From Azonexus sp. (GTDB lineage: Bacteria > Pseudomonadota > Gammaproteobacteria > Burkholderiales > Rhodocyclaceae): a stretch of DNA of 64,000 bases. The notes beneath the pieces were generated by a model that worked only from the letters and a program-made list of their open reading frames with translations, was not told where the DNA came from and did no database searches. The translations under genes and the position numbers were made by a program. The stretch lies in the NCBI GenBank assembly GCA_017983755.1, contig JAGOAU010000015.1, positions 1 through 64,000 on the forward strand, read 5' to 3'. Shown one piece after another: positions 35,461 to 42,430 of the stretch (positions within the stretch are counted from its first letter, which is position 1; every line of letters starts with the position of its first letter).

Positions 35461-36786
35461 ATGTTTGATTTCTGGATCCAGTTCGCGCTGGTTTTGACCG
35501 CGATATTGATCGGCATCCGCCGTGGCGGCGTGGCTCTCGGGCTGATTGGCGGCCTTGGCGTGGCAGTGCTGACTTTCGGTTTTCGCGTTGCACCATCGGA
35601 GCCGCCGATCACGGTGATGCTGATCATCCTCGCTGTGGTCACTGCCTCGGCGACCCTGCAGGTGGCCGGCGGCCTCGATTTCCTGGTACAGCAGGCGGAG
35701 CGCCTGATGCGTCGGCATCCGCAGCAGATTACGCTGCTGGCGCCGCTGTCCACCTTCCTGCTGACGGTTTGCGTCGGTACCGGCCACGCCGTGTATTCGC
35801 TGCTGCCGGTAATCGCCGATGTGGCGCTGAAAACCAGGATCCGTCCGGAGCGGCCGATGGCCATAGCCAGCGTCGCCTCGCAGATGGGCATCACGGCCAG
35901 CCCGGTGGCGGCGGCGGTGACCACCTTTCTGGCGATGACGGCGAAGACCGGCACGCCGGTGACACTCGGCCAGATCCTGATGGTGACGCTGCCGGCCGGC
36001 CTGGTCGGCGTGATCGCCGCGGCGCTGTGGAGCATGCGGCGCGGCGTCGATCTCGACAAGGATCCGGAATTCCTCGAGCGCATGAAGGAACCCGACTTCC
36101 GCGCTTCCGTCGAAATGTCGGTGACGACGCTCGACAAGCAATTGCCGCGCGCCGCCAAGCTCTCGGTCATTCTCTTCTTCTCCGGCATCCTGAGCATCGT
36201 GGCGCTGGCGTTGTTTCCGCAGTTGCTGCCGCTGGCCAAGGGCAAGCCGATGCCGATGACGATGGTGGTGCAGGTGGTGATGCTGGCCTTCGGCGCCTTC
36301 ATCCTTTTTGCCGCCGACCTCAAGGCCGCCGCCATCGCCAAGTCGGAAGTATTCACCGCCGGCATGATCGCCGTCGTCTCGATCTTCGGCATCGCCTGGA
36401 TGAGCGACACCTTCGTCAAGGCCAACGAGACCTTCCTCGTCGACAACATCAAGGCGATGGTCGAGTATGCCCCATGGACCTTCGCGCTGGCGATGTTCGC
36501 CGTTTCCGCCTTCGTCAAGAGTCAGGCGGCGACGCTGACCATCATGCTGCCCTTCGGCCTGGCGCTCGGCCTCTCGCCGCACCTGCTGCTCGGCCTGCTG
36601 CCGTCCTGCTACGCCTACTTCTTCTTCGCCTTCTACCCGAGCGACCTGGCGGCGATCAACATGGACCGCAGCGGGACGACGCGCATCGGCAAGTACCTGC
36701 TCAACCACAGCTTCATGGTGCCGGGGCTGATCGGTGTCGGCGTGTCGACGGTGGCCGCCTACGCGCTGGCCCAGGTCTACTTTTGA
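35461..36786 (+). CDS. dcuB: Anaerobic C4-dicarboxylate antiporter DcuB-like
   Basis: A 441-residue membrane protein, like E. coli DcuB (446), with about 10-12 helices. GGVALGLIGGLGVAVL, VVTASATLQVAGGLD, CVGTGHAVYSLLPVI, SQMGITASPVAAAV and FYPSDLAAINMDRSGTT (in part) are all close to Dcu signatures. DcuB exchanges fumarate, malate or aspartate for succinate during anaerobic growth. It is a single gene, convergent with the regulator gene and with almost no gap. Confidence 0.92.
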   Translation: MFDFWIQFALVLTAILIGIRRGGVALGLIGGLGVAVLTFGFRVAPSEPPITVMLIILAVVTASATLQVAGGLDFLVQQAERLMRRHPQQITLLAPLSTFLLTVCVGTGHAVYSLLPVIADVALKTRIRPERPMAIASVASQMGITASPVAAAVTTFLAMTAKTGTPVTLGQILMVTLPAGLVGVIAAALWSMRRGVDLDKDPEFLERMKEPDFRASVEMSVTTLDKQLPRAAKLSVILFFSGILSIVALALFPQLLPLAKGKPMPMTMVVQVVMLAFGAFILFAADLKAAAIAKSEVFTAGMIAVVSIFGIAWMSDTFVKANETFLVDNIKAMVEYAPWTFALAMFAVSAFVKSQAATLTIMLPFGLALGLSPHLLLGLLPSCYAYFFFAFYPSDLAAINMDRSGTTRIGKYLLNHSFMVPGLIGVGVSTVAAYALAQVYF

Positions 36787-37878
36787 TTAGCCGGGAGCGG
36801 TGAAAAGCTGCTCCCAGGCGACCGGCTCGCTCGGCGCCAGCGCTTCGTAGCCGGCCATGGCGCGCAGGCGTTCGTGGAAGGTGTCGCCGCGGAAGCGCCG
36901 GATCAGATGGCGGACGGCCGGGCTGTGGGCGATGCCGGCGCGCAGCGCTAGGCAGTAGCAGTCGCGGGTCAGCGGCACGAAGCCGAGGTCGTAGCGTGCC
37001 GCGGCGGCGGCGATGCCGAAGCCGACATCGGACTGGCCGCTGGCGATGCTGGCGGCAACGGCATCGTGGGTGAATTCCTCATGGCCATAGCCGGGAATGG
37101 CCTTGGCGCTGATGTCGTTGGCCGCCAGCAACTGGTCGATCATGCTGCGCGTACCCGAGCCGCGCTGGCGATTGACCATGCGCAGGCCGAGCCGGGCGAC
37201 GTCGGCCACCGACTGTACGCCGAAGGGGTTGCCGGCGGCGGTCAGCAGGCCGTGCTGCCGGCGCATGATCGGGAAGCCGACGTATTGCCGCGGCTTCAGC
37301 CAGCGTCCGAGCCAGGCCGCGGCCTGTTCCGGCGGCCAGGATTCCGGCAGGTGAAAGCCGGCGACATCGCAGTCGCCGCGCACCAGCGCCGCCAGTGCTT
37401 CCTCGCTGCCGCGCCAGAACAGGTCGACGCTGACTTGGCGGCCGTTCTCGATCCAGTCGGCGAGGGCGAGATCGTGGCTGGCGGCGATACGCAGGCGTTC
37501 GGGCGGCGCCGTGGTGCTCGGGAAGAGCACTTCCTGCAGGCGCGTCGTCCACGGGGCATGGGCTTCGGCCAGCGTCGCACGCGCCGCGTTGTCGAGCTGG
37601 AGCAGTTGTTCGCCGAAATCGGAAAGCAGCGTTCCCCGCCCGCGTGACTTGAGCACCAGGCTCTTGCCGAAGCCTTCCTCGCCGCGGCGCAGCAGGCCCC
37701 AGGCGGCGCGGTAGGAAGTGCCGGCGGTCAGCGCCGCCTTGCCCAGCGTGCCGTGTTCGCGCAGCGCGGCCAGAAGGGTGAGCAGGCAGGCGGAATCGGC
37801 CGCGGAAAATTCCGGGCCGAAGTCCCAGGTCCAGCGGATTCGGGTGGGTGGCGGGGTGGTTGTTGCAGCGTCTGACAT
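36787..37878 (-). CDS. ModE-like HTH regulator with periplasmic-binding-type effector domain
   Basis: A 363-residue regulator. The N-terminal winged helix (about 28-95: LLTLLAALREHGTLGKAA, TSYRAAWGLLRRGEEGFG taken apart) is ModE/LysR-like. Residues 125-340 form a PBP-like domain (RIAASHDLALADWI, GDCDVAGFHLPE, RGSGTRSMID, SGQSDVGFGIAAAA). This layout is known for regulators of molybdate, tungstate or related oxyanion uptake. It is divergent from a tungstate-binding protein gene 93 bp away, with a 19-bp palindrome between, so it probably controls that gene in response to an oxyanion. Confidence 0.82.
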   Translation of the reverse strand: MSDAATTTPPPTRIRWTWDFGPEFSAADSACLLTLLAALREHGTLGKAALTAGTSYRAAWGLLRRGEEGFGKSLVLKSRGRGTLLSDFGEQLLQLDNAARATLAEAHAPWTTRLQEVLFPSTTAPPERLRIAASHDLALADWIENGRQVSVDLFWRGSEEALAALVRGDCDVAGFHLPESWPPEQAAAWLGRWLKPRQYVGFPIMRRQHGLLTAAGNPFGVQSVADVARLGLRMVNRQRGSGTRSMIDQLLAANDISAKAIPGYGHEEFTHDAVAASIASGQSDVGFGIAAAAARYDLGFVPLTRDCYCLALRAGIAHSPAVRHLIRRFRGDTFHERLRAMAGYEALAPSEPVAWEQLFTAPG

Positions 37879-37910
37879 ATTTAGGCTCGTGGTGATTCTA
37901 CTCTAACCTC

Positions 37911-37929
37911 CGGACCGAGCCTCGGTCCG
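37911..37929. promoter_or_regulatory. Perfect 19-bp palindrome between regulator and tupA
   Basis: CGGACCGAG-C-CTCGGTCCG lies 43 bp before the tupA start. It is a candidate operator for the adjacent regulator, or a leader hairpin of tupA mRNA. Confidence 0.55.
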
Positions 37930-37971
37930 CCGGGGGCGTCCGATCAAGAACAAAACGGAGGAAGATCACCC

Positions 37972-38799
37972 ATGAAACTGCATCACATCCTGATTGTCGC
38001 GCTGGCCTCGGCGGTCTTGTCGCTCGGCGCGGACGCATCGGCGGAAGAGCGCGTCATCACCGTGTCCTCGACGACCTCGACCGAGCAGTCCGGCCTGTTC
38101 GGCTACATCCTGCCGGTGTTCGAGAAGGAAAGCGGCATCAAGGTCCGCGTCGTCGCCCTGGGAACCGGCCAGGCGCTCGACACCGGGCGACGCGGCGATG
38201 CAGATGTGGTGTTCGTCCATGACCAGGCGGCGGAGGAAAAATTCATCGCCGAAGGCTGGGGCGTCGAGCGCAAGGAAGTGATGTACAACGATTTCGTCCT
38301 CGTCGGTCCCAAGGCCGACCCGGCCAAGACTGCCGGAAAGGATATCCTGGAAGGGCTGCGCCGCATCGCCGCTGCCGAACCGCGACCGCCCTTCGTGTCG
38401 CGCGGCGACAAGAGCGGCACCCACGCTGCCGAACTGCGCTACTGGAAGGCCGCGGGTGTCGACCTGGAGAAAATCAAGGGGCCGTGGTACCGCGATACCG
38501 GCTCCGGCATGGGACCGGCGCTGAACACCGCTTCCTCGATGAATGCCTACATCCTGGCCGACCGCGGCACCTGGCTGGCCTTCAGGAATCGCGGTGATCT
38601 GGCGGTGCTGGTCGAGGGCGATACCCGCCTGTTCAACCAGTACGGCGTGATCCTGGTCAATCCGGCCAAGCATCCGCACGTCAGGAAAGAAGACGGGCAG
38701 CGTTTCATCGACTGGCTGGTTTCGCCGGCCGGCCAGAAGACGATTGCCGAGTACAAGATCGGCGGCGAGCAACTGTTCTTCCCGAACGCCAAACGCTGA
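37972..38799 (+). CDS. tupA: Tungstate-type ABC substrate-binding protein (TupA-like)
   Basis: A 275-residue periplasmic binding protein with a signal peptide ending DASAE near residue 25. VSSTTSTEQSGLF near 31-43 is the TTTS-type anion-binding loop of TupA; GDADVVFVHD near 80 and SRGDKSGTHAAE near 143 line the site. TupA binds tungstate with high selectivity for insertion into molybdo/tungstopterin enzymes. No TupB permease or TupC ATPase is next to it, which is unusual. GGAGGAAG is the ribosome site. The divergent ModE-like regulator supports oxyanion control. Confidence 0.85.
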   Translation: MKLHHILIVALASAVLSLGADASAEERVITVSSTTSTEQSGLFGYILPVFEKESGIKVRVVALGTGQALDTGRRGDADVVFVHDQAAEEKFIAEGWGVERKEVMYNDFVLVGPKADPAKTAGKDILEGLRRIAAAEPRPPFVSRGDKSGTHAAELRYWKAAGVDLEKIKGPWYRDTGSGMGPALNTASSMNAYILADRGTWLAFRNRGDLAVLVEGDTRLFNQYGVILVNPAKHPHVRKEDGQRFIDWLVSPAGQKTIAEYKIGGEQLFFPNAKR

Positions 38800-38804
38800 G
38801 CAGG

Positions 38805-38824
38805 GCGGGCGGAGAGTCGCCCGC
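38805..38824. repeat. Stem-loop between convergent tupA and tlpA-like genes
   Basis: GCGGGCG / CGCCCGC with a 6-nt loop, no U-run. It may act as a bidirectional end with Rho or as an mRNA 3' stabiliser. Confidence 0.5.
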
Positions 38825-38829
38825 TCGCG

Positions 38830-39327
38830 TCAGGGTTTGAGCAGTTGGGCGGCCGCTGCGTCGAGATCGGCTTTCTTGATCAGCCCGAGTTTTACCTGGA
38901 TGACCTGGCCGTTGCGGTCGATGAAGACGGTGAACGGCAGGCCGCCCTTGGTGTTGGCGAGCGCCTTCATCAACGGGATGCCCTGTTCCTTGGCGACGAA
39001 GACCGGGTAGTCCATCTCGTAGGCCTTGGCGAATTCCCTGGCGGGGTCGGCCTTGTCCTCGATGCCGATGCCGAGCACCTCGATCCTGCCCTTGTGTGCG
39101 CCGCGGAACTTGATCAGTTCCGGAATCTCGGCACGGCAGGGGCCGCACCAGCGGGCCCAGAAATTGACGACCAGCGGCTTGCCCTTGAAACGTGCCAGCG
39201 CCACCGGCTTGTCGTCGAGATCGCTCAGCGTGGCAGCGAACAGCGGTGCCGACGACGGCATCTCGTCGGCTGCTGCGGTCAACGTCGAAAAAAGGGCAAA
39301 AACCAGCGATACGAAAAATGTTTTCAA
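38830..39327 (-). CDS. TlpA-like exported thioredoxin, last gene of the nos unit
   Basis: A 165-residue protein with an N-terminal signal segment (KTFFVSLVFALFSTL) ending near AAADE at 18-22. The thioredoxin fold has WARWCGPCRAE with C61 and C64. TlpA/ResE relatives keep cysteines of periplasmic copper sites reduced, which suits CuA assembly of NosZ. The start is TTG at 39327, overlapping the nosY stop (TTGA), since no ATG gives a signal peptide. The signal-peptide coding region contains a near-exact copy of the dispersed repeat (39268-39304). Confidence 0.85.
   Translation of the reverse strand: MKTFFVSLVFALFSTLTAAADEMPSSAPLFAATLSDLDDKPVALARFKGKPLVVNFWARWCGPCRAEIPELIKFRGAHKGRIEVLGIGIEDKADPAREFAKAYEMDYPVFVAKEQGIPLMKALANTKGGLPFTVFIDRNGQVIQVKLGLIKKADLDAAAAQLLKP
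39268..39304 (+). repeat. Dispersed repeat inside the tlpA-like signal sequence, copy 7
   Basis: GGCTGCTGCGGTCAACGTCG then AAAAAAGGGCAAAAACCA. It is in frame and encodes, on the minus strand, roughly residues 8-20 of the signal peptide. Confidence 0.65.
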
Positions 39328-40151
39328 GGCAGGTCGCCGCGGCGGAAGATCAGGTAGCCGATGGTAGCACTGAGCAGCCCGAGCGCTGCCGGGTAGGCCA
39401 GCGCGAACACCTTGTAGCCGAGCAGCCCGAAGTTGTCGAGGATGACGTAGGCCGAGGGGCCGAGGACGATCAGTTGTGGGTCGAAGAGCGCCAGCGCAGC
39501 GGTGCGGAAGACTTGCAGCGGATTGACGAGCGCCACGCCGACAGCGACTTCCGGCGCCACCTTGCCCTGGATCATGACGCCGAGCAGGATCAGGTCGAGG
39601 AAGAGCAGCAGCACCAGCCAGACCATGAAGGCGGCGCCCTGCGCCATGTCGGTGGTGCGCGCGACGGCCGAGATCAGCATGCCGATGCCGAGGAAGCACA
39701 TGGCCATGGTGGCGAGCAGGGCCGTGTAATAGCCGAACATGTCCCACGGCACCTCGATCTCCTTGATCGTCGCCCAGCCGACGGCGCCCAGCATGGCGAG
39801 GAAGACCGGGGCGAAAACGACGATGTAGCGGCCGACAATCTTGCCCCAGAACCAGGCCGACAGCGATACCGGCAGCGACAGCAGGTACTCGAAGACGCCC
39901 GCCTCGCGGTCGCCGGCGACCGAGCGGACCGTCGTAATCAAGACGAAGATCGGCAGGATCGCCATCGTCAGCTGGATGTAGGTGACCAGCAGGCGCGACA
40001 GGCCGATGAAGCCGAGCACGCGCGATTCGGTGAGGCCAAATAGGAATAGCAGGGCGACGATGCCGCCGAAGACCAGTGTGTAGATCTGGAACCAGCGCGC
40101 GCGCAGCGATTCGACGATGTCCAGTTTGGCGGTCAGCCACAGTTGCTTCAT
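39324..40151 (-). CDS. nosY: NosY, permease of the copper-site maturation ABC transporter
   Basis: A 275-residue membrane protein with about six helices (first near 25-42, last near 245-265). VRSVAGDREAGVFEYLLSLP in its two halves is the coupling-helix region typical of NosY/ABC-2 permeases. With NosF and NosD it forms the NosDFY machine needed for the CuZ cluster of NosZ. Its start overlaps the nosL stop by 4 bp, and its stop overlaps the TlpA-like start. Confidence 0.93.
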   Translation of the reverse strand: MKQLWLTAKLDIVESLRARWFQIYTLVFGGIVALLFLFGLTESRVLGFIGLSRLLVTYIQLTMAILPIFVLITTVRSVAGDREAGVFEYLLSLPVSLSAWFWGKIVGRYIVVFAPVFLAMLGAVGWATIKEIEVPWDMFGYYTALLATMAMCFLGIGMLISAVARTTDMAQGAAFMVWLVLLLFLDLILLGVMIQGKVAPEVAVGVALVNPLQVFRTAALALFDPQLIVLGPSAYVILDNFGLLGYKVFALAYPAALGLLSATIGYLIFRRGDLP

Positions 40152-40639
40152 TTTTTTAACCTTGCCAGCACGTGCTGGCGCATGTCGTTGAAGTCGATGG
40201 CACCGGCCTGGGGCGCCGCGACGGCGGCAAAGTTGAAACCCATCGGCGACGTGTGCGTCACGTAGTAGGCGCGCCGCGGGTCCAGCCAGGTCATTTCATC
40301 GCGGCTCTTGCTGTTGTAGTCGGCCACCCACATCCTGGTCGCGCTGTCGGCCAGCCAGGGGAACTTTGCGGCCTTGTCCCTGAGCCAGATCGCCATGCAG
40401 CCGGGGTCGTCGAACTTGAAGGCGGTGTTGTCGGGCCCGCCACGCATCTGCCCGGCGAAGCGCCGGTCGGAAATGACCATGCTGCAAACCACGCAGGTAT
40501 CACGGTCCCATTTGATCTCGACCATACCTTCCGGCCAGTTGCCCTTTTTGCAGCCCGACAGTGCAGCGGCGAGCGGCGTCAGCAACAGGCCGGCGACTCC
40601 CACGCGACCGATGAACCCGCGGCGATGCACGTCGCACAT
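40148..40639 (-). CDS. nosL: NosL, copper(I)-binding lipoprotein
   Basis: A 163-residue lipoprotein: RRGFIGRVG near residue 6 followed by a hydrophobic run and the lipobox ALSGC (C30), so the export signal may be Tat-like. The copper site C49-V-V-C52-S-M54 is the conserved NosL CxxCxM motif; FDDPGCMAIW and HTSPMGF are further NosL motifs. NosL hands copper(I) to NosDFY for the CuZ site. It starts 2 bp after nosF and overlaps nosY by 4 bp. Confidence 0.93.
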   Translation of the reverse strand: MCDVHRRGFIGRVGVAGLLLTPLAAALSGCKKGNWPEGMVEIKWDRDTCVVCSMVISDRRFAGQMRGGPDNTAFKFDDPGCMAIWLRDKAAKFPWLADSATRMWVADYNSKSRDEMTWLDPRRAYYVTHTSPMGFNFAAVAAPQAGAIDFNDMRQHVLARLKK

Positions 40640-40641
40640 GC

Positions 40642-41493
40642 TCAGCTCTCGGCCAGCGACAGGTCGCTGACCAGCGCGGTGTAGCGGGAGATCATGCCGA
40701 GGAAGCGCAGGCGGTCGGGGCCGGCGATGGTGCCGGTCCACACCAGGTTGTCGTCGCTGGCGGTGAGCTGCCAGGCGGCAATCGCCTTGGCGAAGGCCGC
40801 CTCGAAGCGCTTGATGACGATGCGGCAGGCCAGTGTGCCCGAAAGCGAGACGTCGTCGGCCACCTTGTCGTCGAGCACGACCTTGCCCATGTCCATCTCG
40901 ATTACCCGGTTGACCAAAGACGACACCTCGTCGAGACGGTGGCTGGAGATGATCATCGTCGCCTCGTTCTGGCGTTCGGCCAGCAGGTCGAAGAAGATCT
41001 TGCGCGCTTCCGGGTCGAGGTTGGCGGCCGGCTCGTCCATCACCAGCACCTTGGCCTCGCGGCCGAGCGCGATGGCGATAAGCAGCTTCTGCTTCATGCC
41101 GCCGGAAAGACGGACGAACTGGCGGGAACGGATGCTCTCGACATCGAGTCCTAGGCGCCCGGCAATGTCGTGGATACGGTGCGGGTCGGTGCCGCAGAGT
41201 GAGGCGGAGAAGTCGATCAGCTGTCCGACCGGCATCTTGAGCGGCGGCGGCAGTTGCGGCACGAAGCCGATGTTGCCGAGGACGGCGGTGCGGTTGCCGC
41301 GCGGGTCGAGGCCATTGATCGCCACTTCGCCATCGTAGGTATATTCGCCGAGCAGGCAGCGGATCAGGGTCGTCTTGCCGGCGCCGTTCGAGCCGATCAG
41401 CGCGACCCGCTCGCCGAGTCCGATATCGAGGCTGATGCCGTCGAGCACGCGGGCGCGCCGGAATGTCTTGGCAACGTTCGTGAATTGGATCAT
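40642..41493 (-). CDS. nosF: NosF, ATPase of the NosDFY transporter
   Basis: A 283-residue ABC ATPase: Walker A GSNGAGKTT near 34-42, Q-loop VPQLPPPL, signature RLSGGMKQK near 130, Walker B VLVMDEPAANLD, and the switch His in ISSHRLDE. The C-terminal 70 residues are a NosF-type extension. It drives maturation of NosZ with NosY and NosD. It is the first gene after the defence block; in comparable clade II loci it follows nosH directly. A dispersed repeat lies 18 bp upstream of its start. Confidence 0.93.
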   Translation of the reverse strand: MIQFTNVAKTFRRARVLDGISLDIGLGERVALIGSNGAGKTTLIRCLLGEYTYDGEVAINGLDPRGNRTAVLGNIGFVPQLPPPLKMPVGQLIDFSASLCGTDPHRIHDIAGRLGLDVESIRSRQFVRLSGGMKQKLLIAIALGREAKVLVMDEPAANLDPEARKIFFDLLAERQNEATMIISSHRLDEVSSLVNRVIEMDMGKVVLDDKVADDVSLSGTLACRIVIKRFEAAFAKAIAAWQLTASDDNLVWTGTIAGPDRLRFLGMISRYTALVSDLSLAES

Positions 41494-41510
41494 GCGGCCG
41501 ATTATAGAAG

Positions 41511-41548
41511 GGCTGCTGCGGTCGACATTGAATTTCGATCAAAAATTG
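41511..41548 (+). repeat. Dispersed GTCGAC-core repeat, copy 8 (left flank of defence block)
   Basis: GGCTGCTGCGGTCGACATTG followed by an A/T-rich tail with ATCAAAAATTGATG. It has the same orientation as the copy at 46874. Together they bracket the toxin-antitoxin and restriction-modification genes. Confidence 0.65.
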
Positions 41549-41649
41549 ATGATGGATATCGCCGTTGCGAGAAGCATTGTGCCTTGCCCTCCGTTAATTC
41601 GCCCCGGGTATCCTGCAAGTCGATGAATGTGGACGCCGCTCCATTTGGC

Positions 41650-41663
41650 GCACTATACTGTGC
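41650..41663 (+). promoter_or_regulatory. Antitoxin promoter -10 within an inverted repeat
   Basis: GCAC-TATACT-GTGC: a -10 hexamer TATACT (41654-41659) inside arms GCAC/GTGC, 37 bp before the antitoxin ATG. This is the usual place for autorepression by a Phd-type antitoxin. No good -35 was seen. Confidence 0.55.
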
Positions 41664-41696
41664 AGAATTCTGACATTTATCAACGAGGAGTCGGTC

Positions 41697-42008
41697 ATGG
41701 GCTTTTCCACCTGCGACGTGGTGCCGTTCACCCAGGCGCGCGCCAACCTCTCCGATCTGGCCGATCAGGCCAAAGCGGGCGCCGAGAAAATCATCACCAA
41801 GAACGGCGAGAGCTACGTCGCCCTGATCGACGCCGACCGGCTGGACTACTACCACCGCCTGGAGCGCGAGCGCATCCACCTGCTGCTGATCGAGGATGCA
41901 AGGCGCGGCCTGGCCGATATTGCCGCCGGCCGCAGCTTCGAGGCCGACAGCGCCATCGCCCAGCTTCAGCAGCGCCGCGCGGCCGGCGCCGCCAAGAAGC
42001 GTGGCTGA
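41697..42008 (+). CDS. Phd/YefM-type antitoxin
   Basis: A 103-residue protein. The N-terminal part (VVPFTQARANLSDLADQAKAG, split at the turn, then EKIITKNGESYVALIDAD) is the Phd/YefM DNA-binding fold; the acidic, Ala-rich C-terminus would bind and neutralise the toxin. AACGAGGAG lies upstream. The toxin gene starts 8 bp before this stop codon. It is 162 bp from the dispersed repeat at the left border of the block. Confidence 0.85.
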   Translation: MGFSTCDVVPFTQARANLSDLADQAKAGAEKIITKNGESYVALIDADRLDYYHRLERERIHLLLIEDARRGLADIAAGRSFEADSAIAQLQQRRAAGAAKKRG

Positions 42009-42384
42009 CCAGCGCTATCGGGTCGAGCTGACCGCCAGCTTTCTGGCGTGCCTGGATGCCATCGAGGCCTTCCTGGTGGAAGCCGACGCGGGTGCGGCGT
42101 TCGACGCGCTGCTGGCCGAGTTGCGCGCCGCCGTCATTCCCAACCTGCAACGCTTTCCGCGCATCGGCCGGCGTTACCTGGACAACCCGCCGCAGTCCGC
42201 CGAGGCACTGGCCCAGCTCGCCGCGCTACCGGCGGGCGCACCGGATGCCCTGCGCGAGTACCTGCATGGCGACTACCTGCTGCTCTACGCCGCTACGGAG
42301 GCCGATGCCACCGTGTATCTGCTGTCCATCCGTCATCACCGCCAACTCTCCTTCGACTTCGCCCGCCTGTGGCCCGGCGCCTGA
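42001..42384 (+). CDS. ParE/RelE-superfamily toxin
   Basis: A 127-residue protein starting at GTG 42001, overlapping the antitoxin end by 8 bp. YRVELTASFLACLDAIEAFL, in its two halves, is the first strand and helix of ParE/RelE toxins; LREYLHGDYLLLY and VYLLSIRHHRQLSFDF form the core sheet. It is longer than typical ParE (about 100) because of an Ala/Pro-rich insertion near 65-80. RelE toxins cut mRNA and ParE poisons gyrase; which applies is unknown. Confidence 0.8.
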   Translation: MADQRYRVELTASFLACLDAIEAFLVEADAGAAFDALLAELRAAVIPNLQRFPRIGRRYLDNPPQSAEALAQLAALPAGAPDALREYLHGDYLLLYAATEADATVYLLSIRHHRQLSFDFARLWPGA

Positions 42385-42430
42385 TCGCCGCGCGCAGTCT
42401 GTAACAGAACCAAAGCAATAAAACAAAAAT

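Noticed and set aside
42001-42384. A longer toxin start at 41896
   Set aside because: It would overlap most of the antitoxin and encode a low-complexity Pro/Ala/Ser leader; the GTG at 42001 starts at the ParE-like strand.
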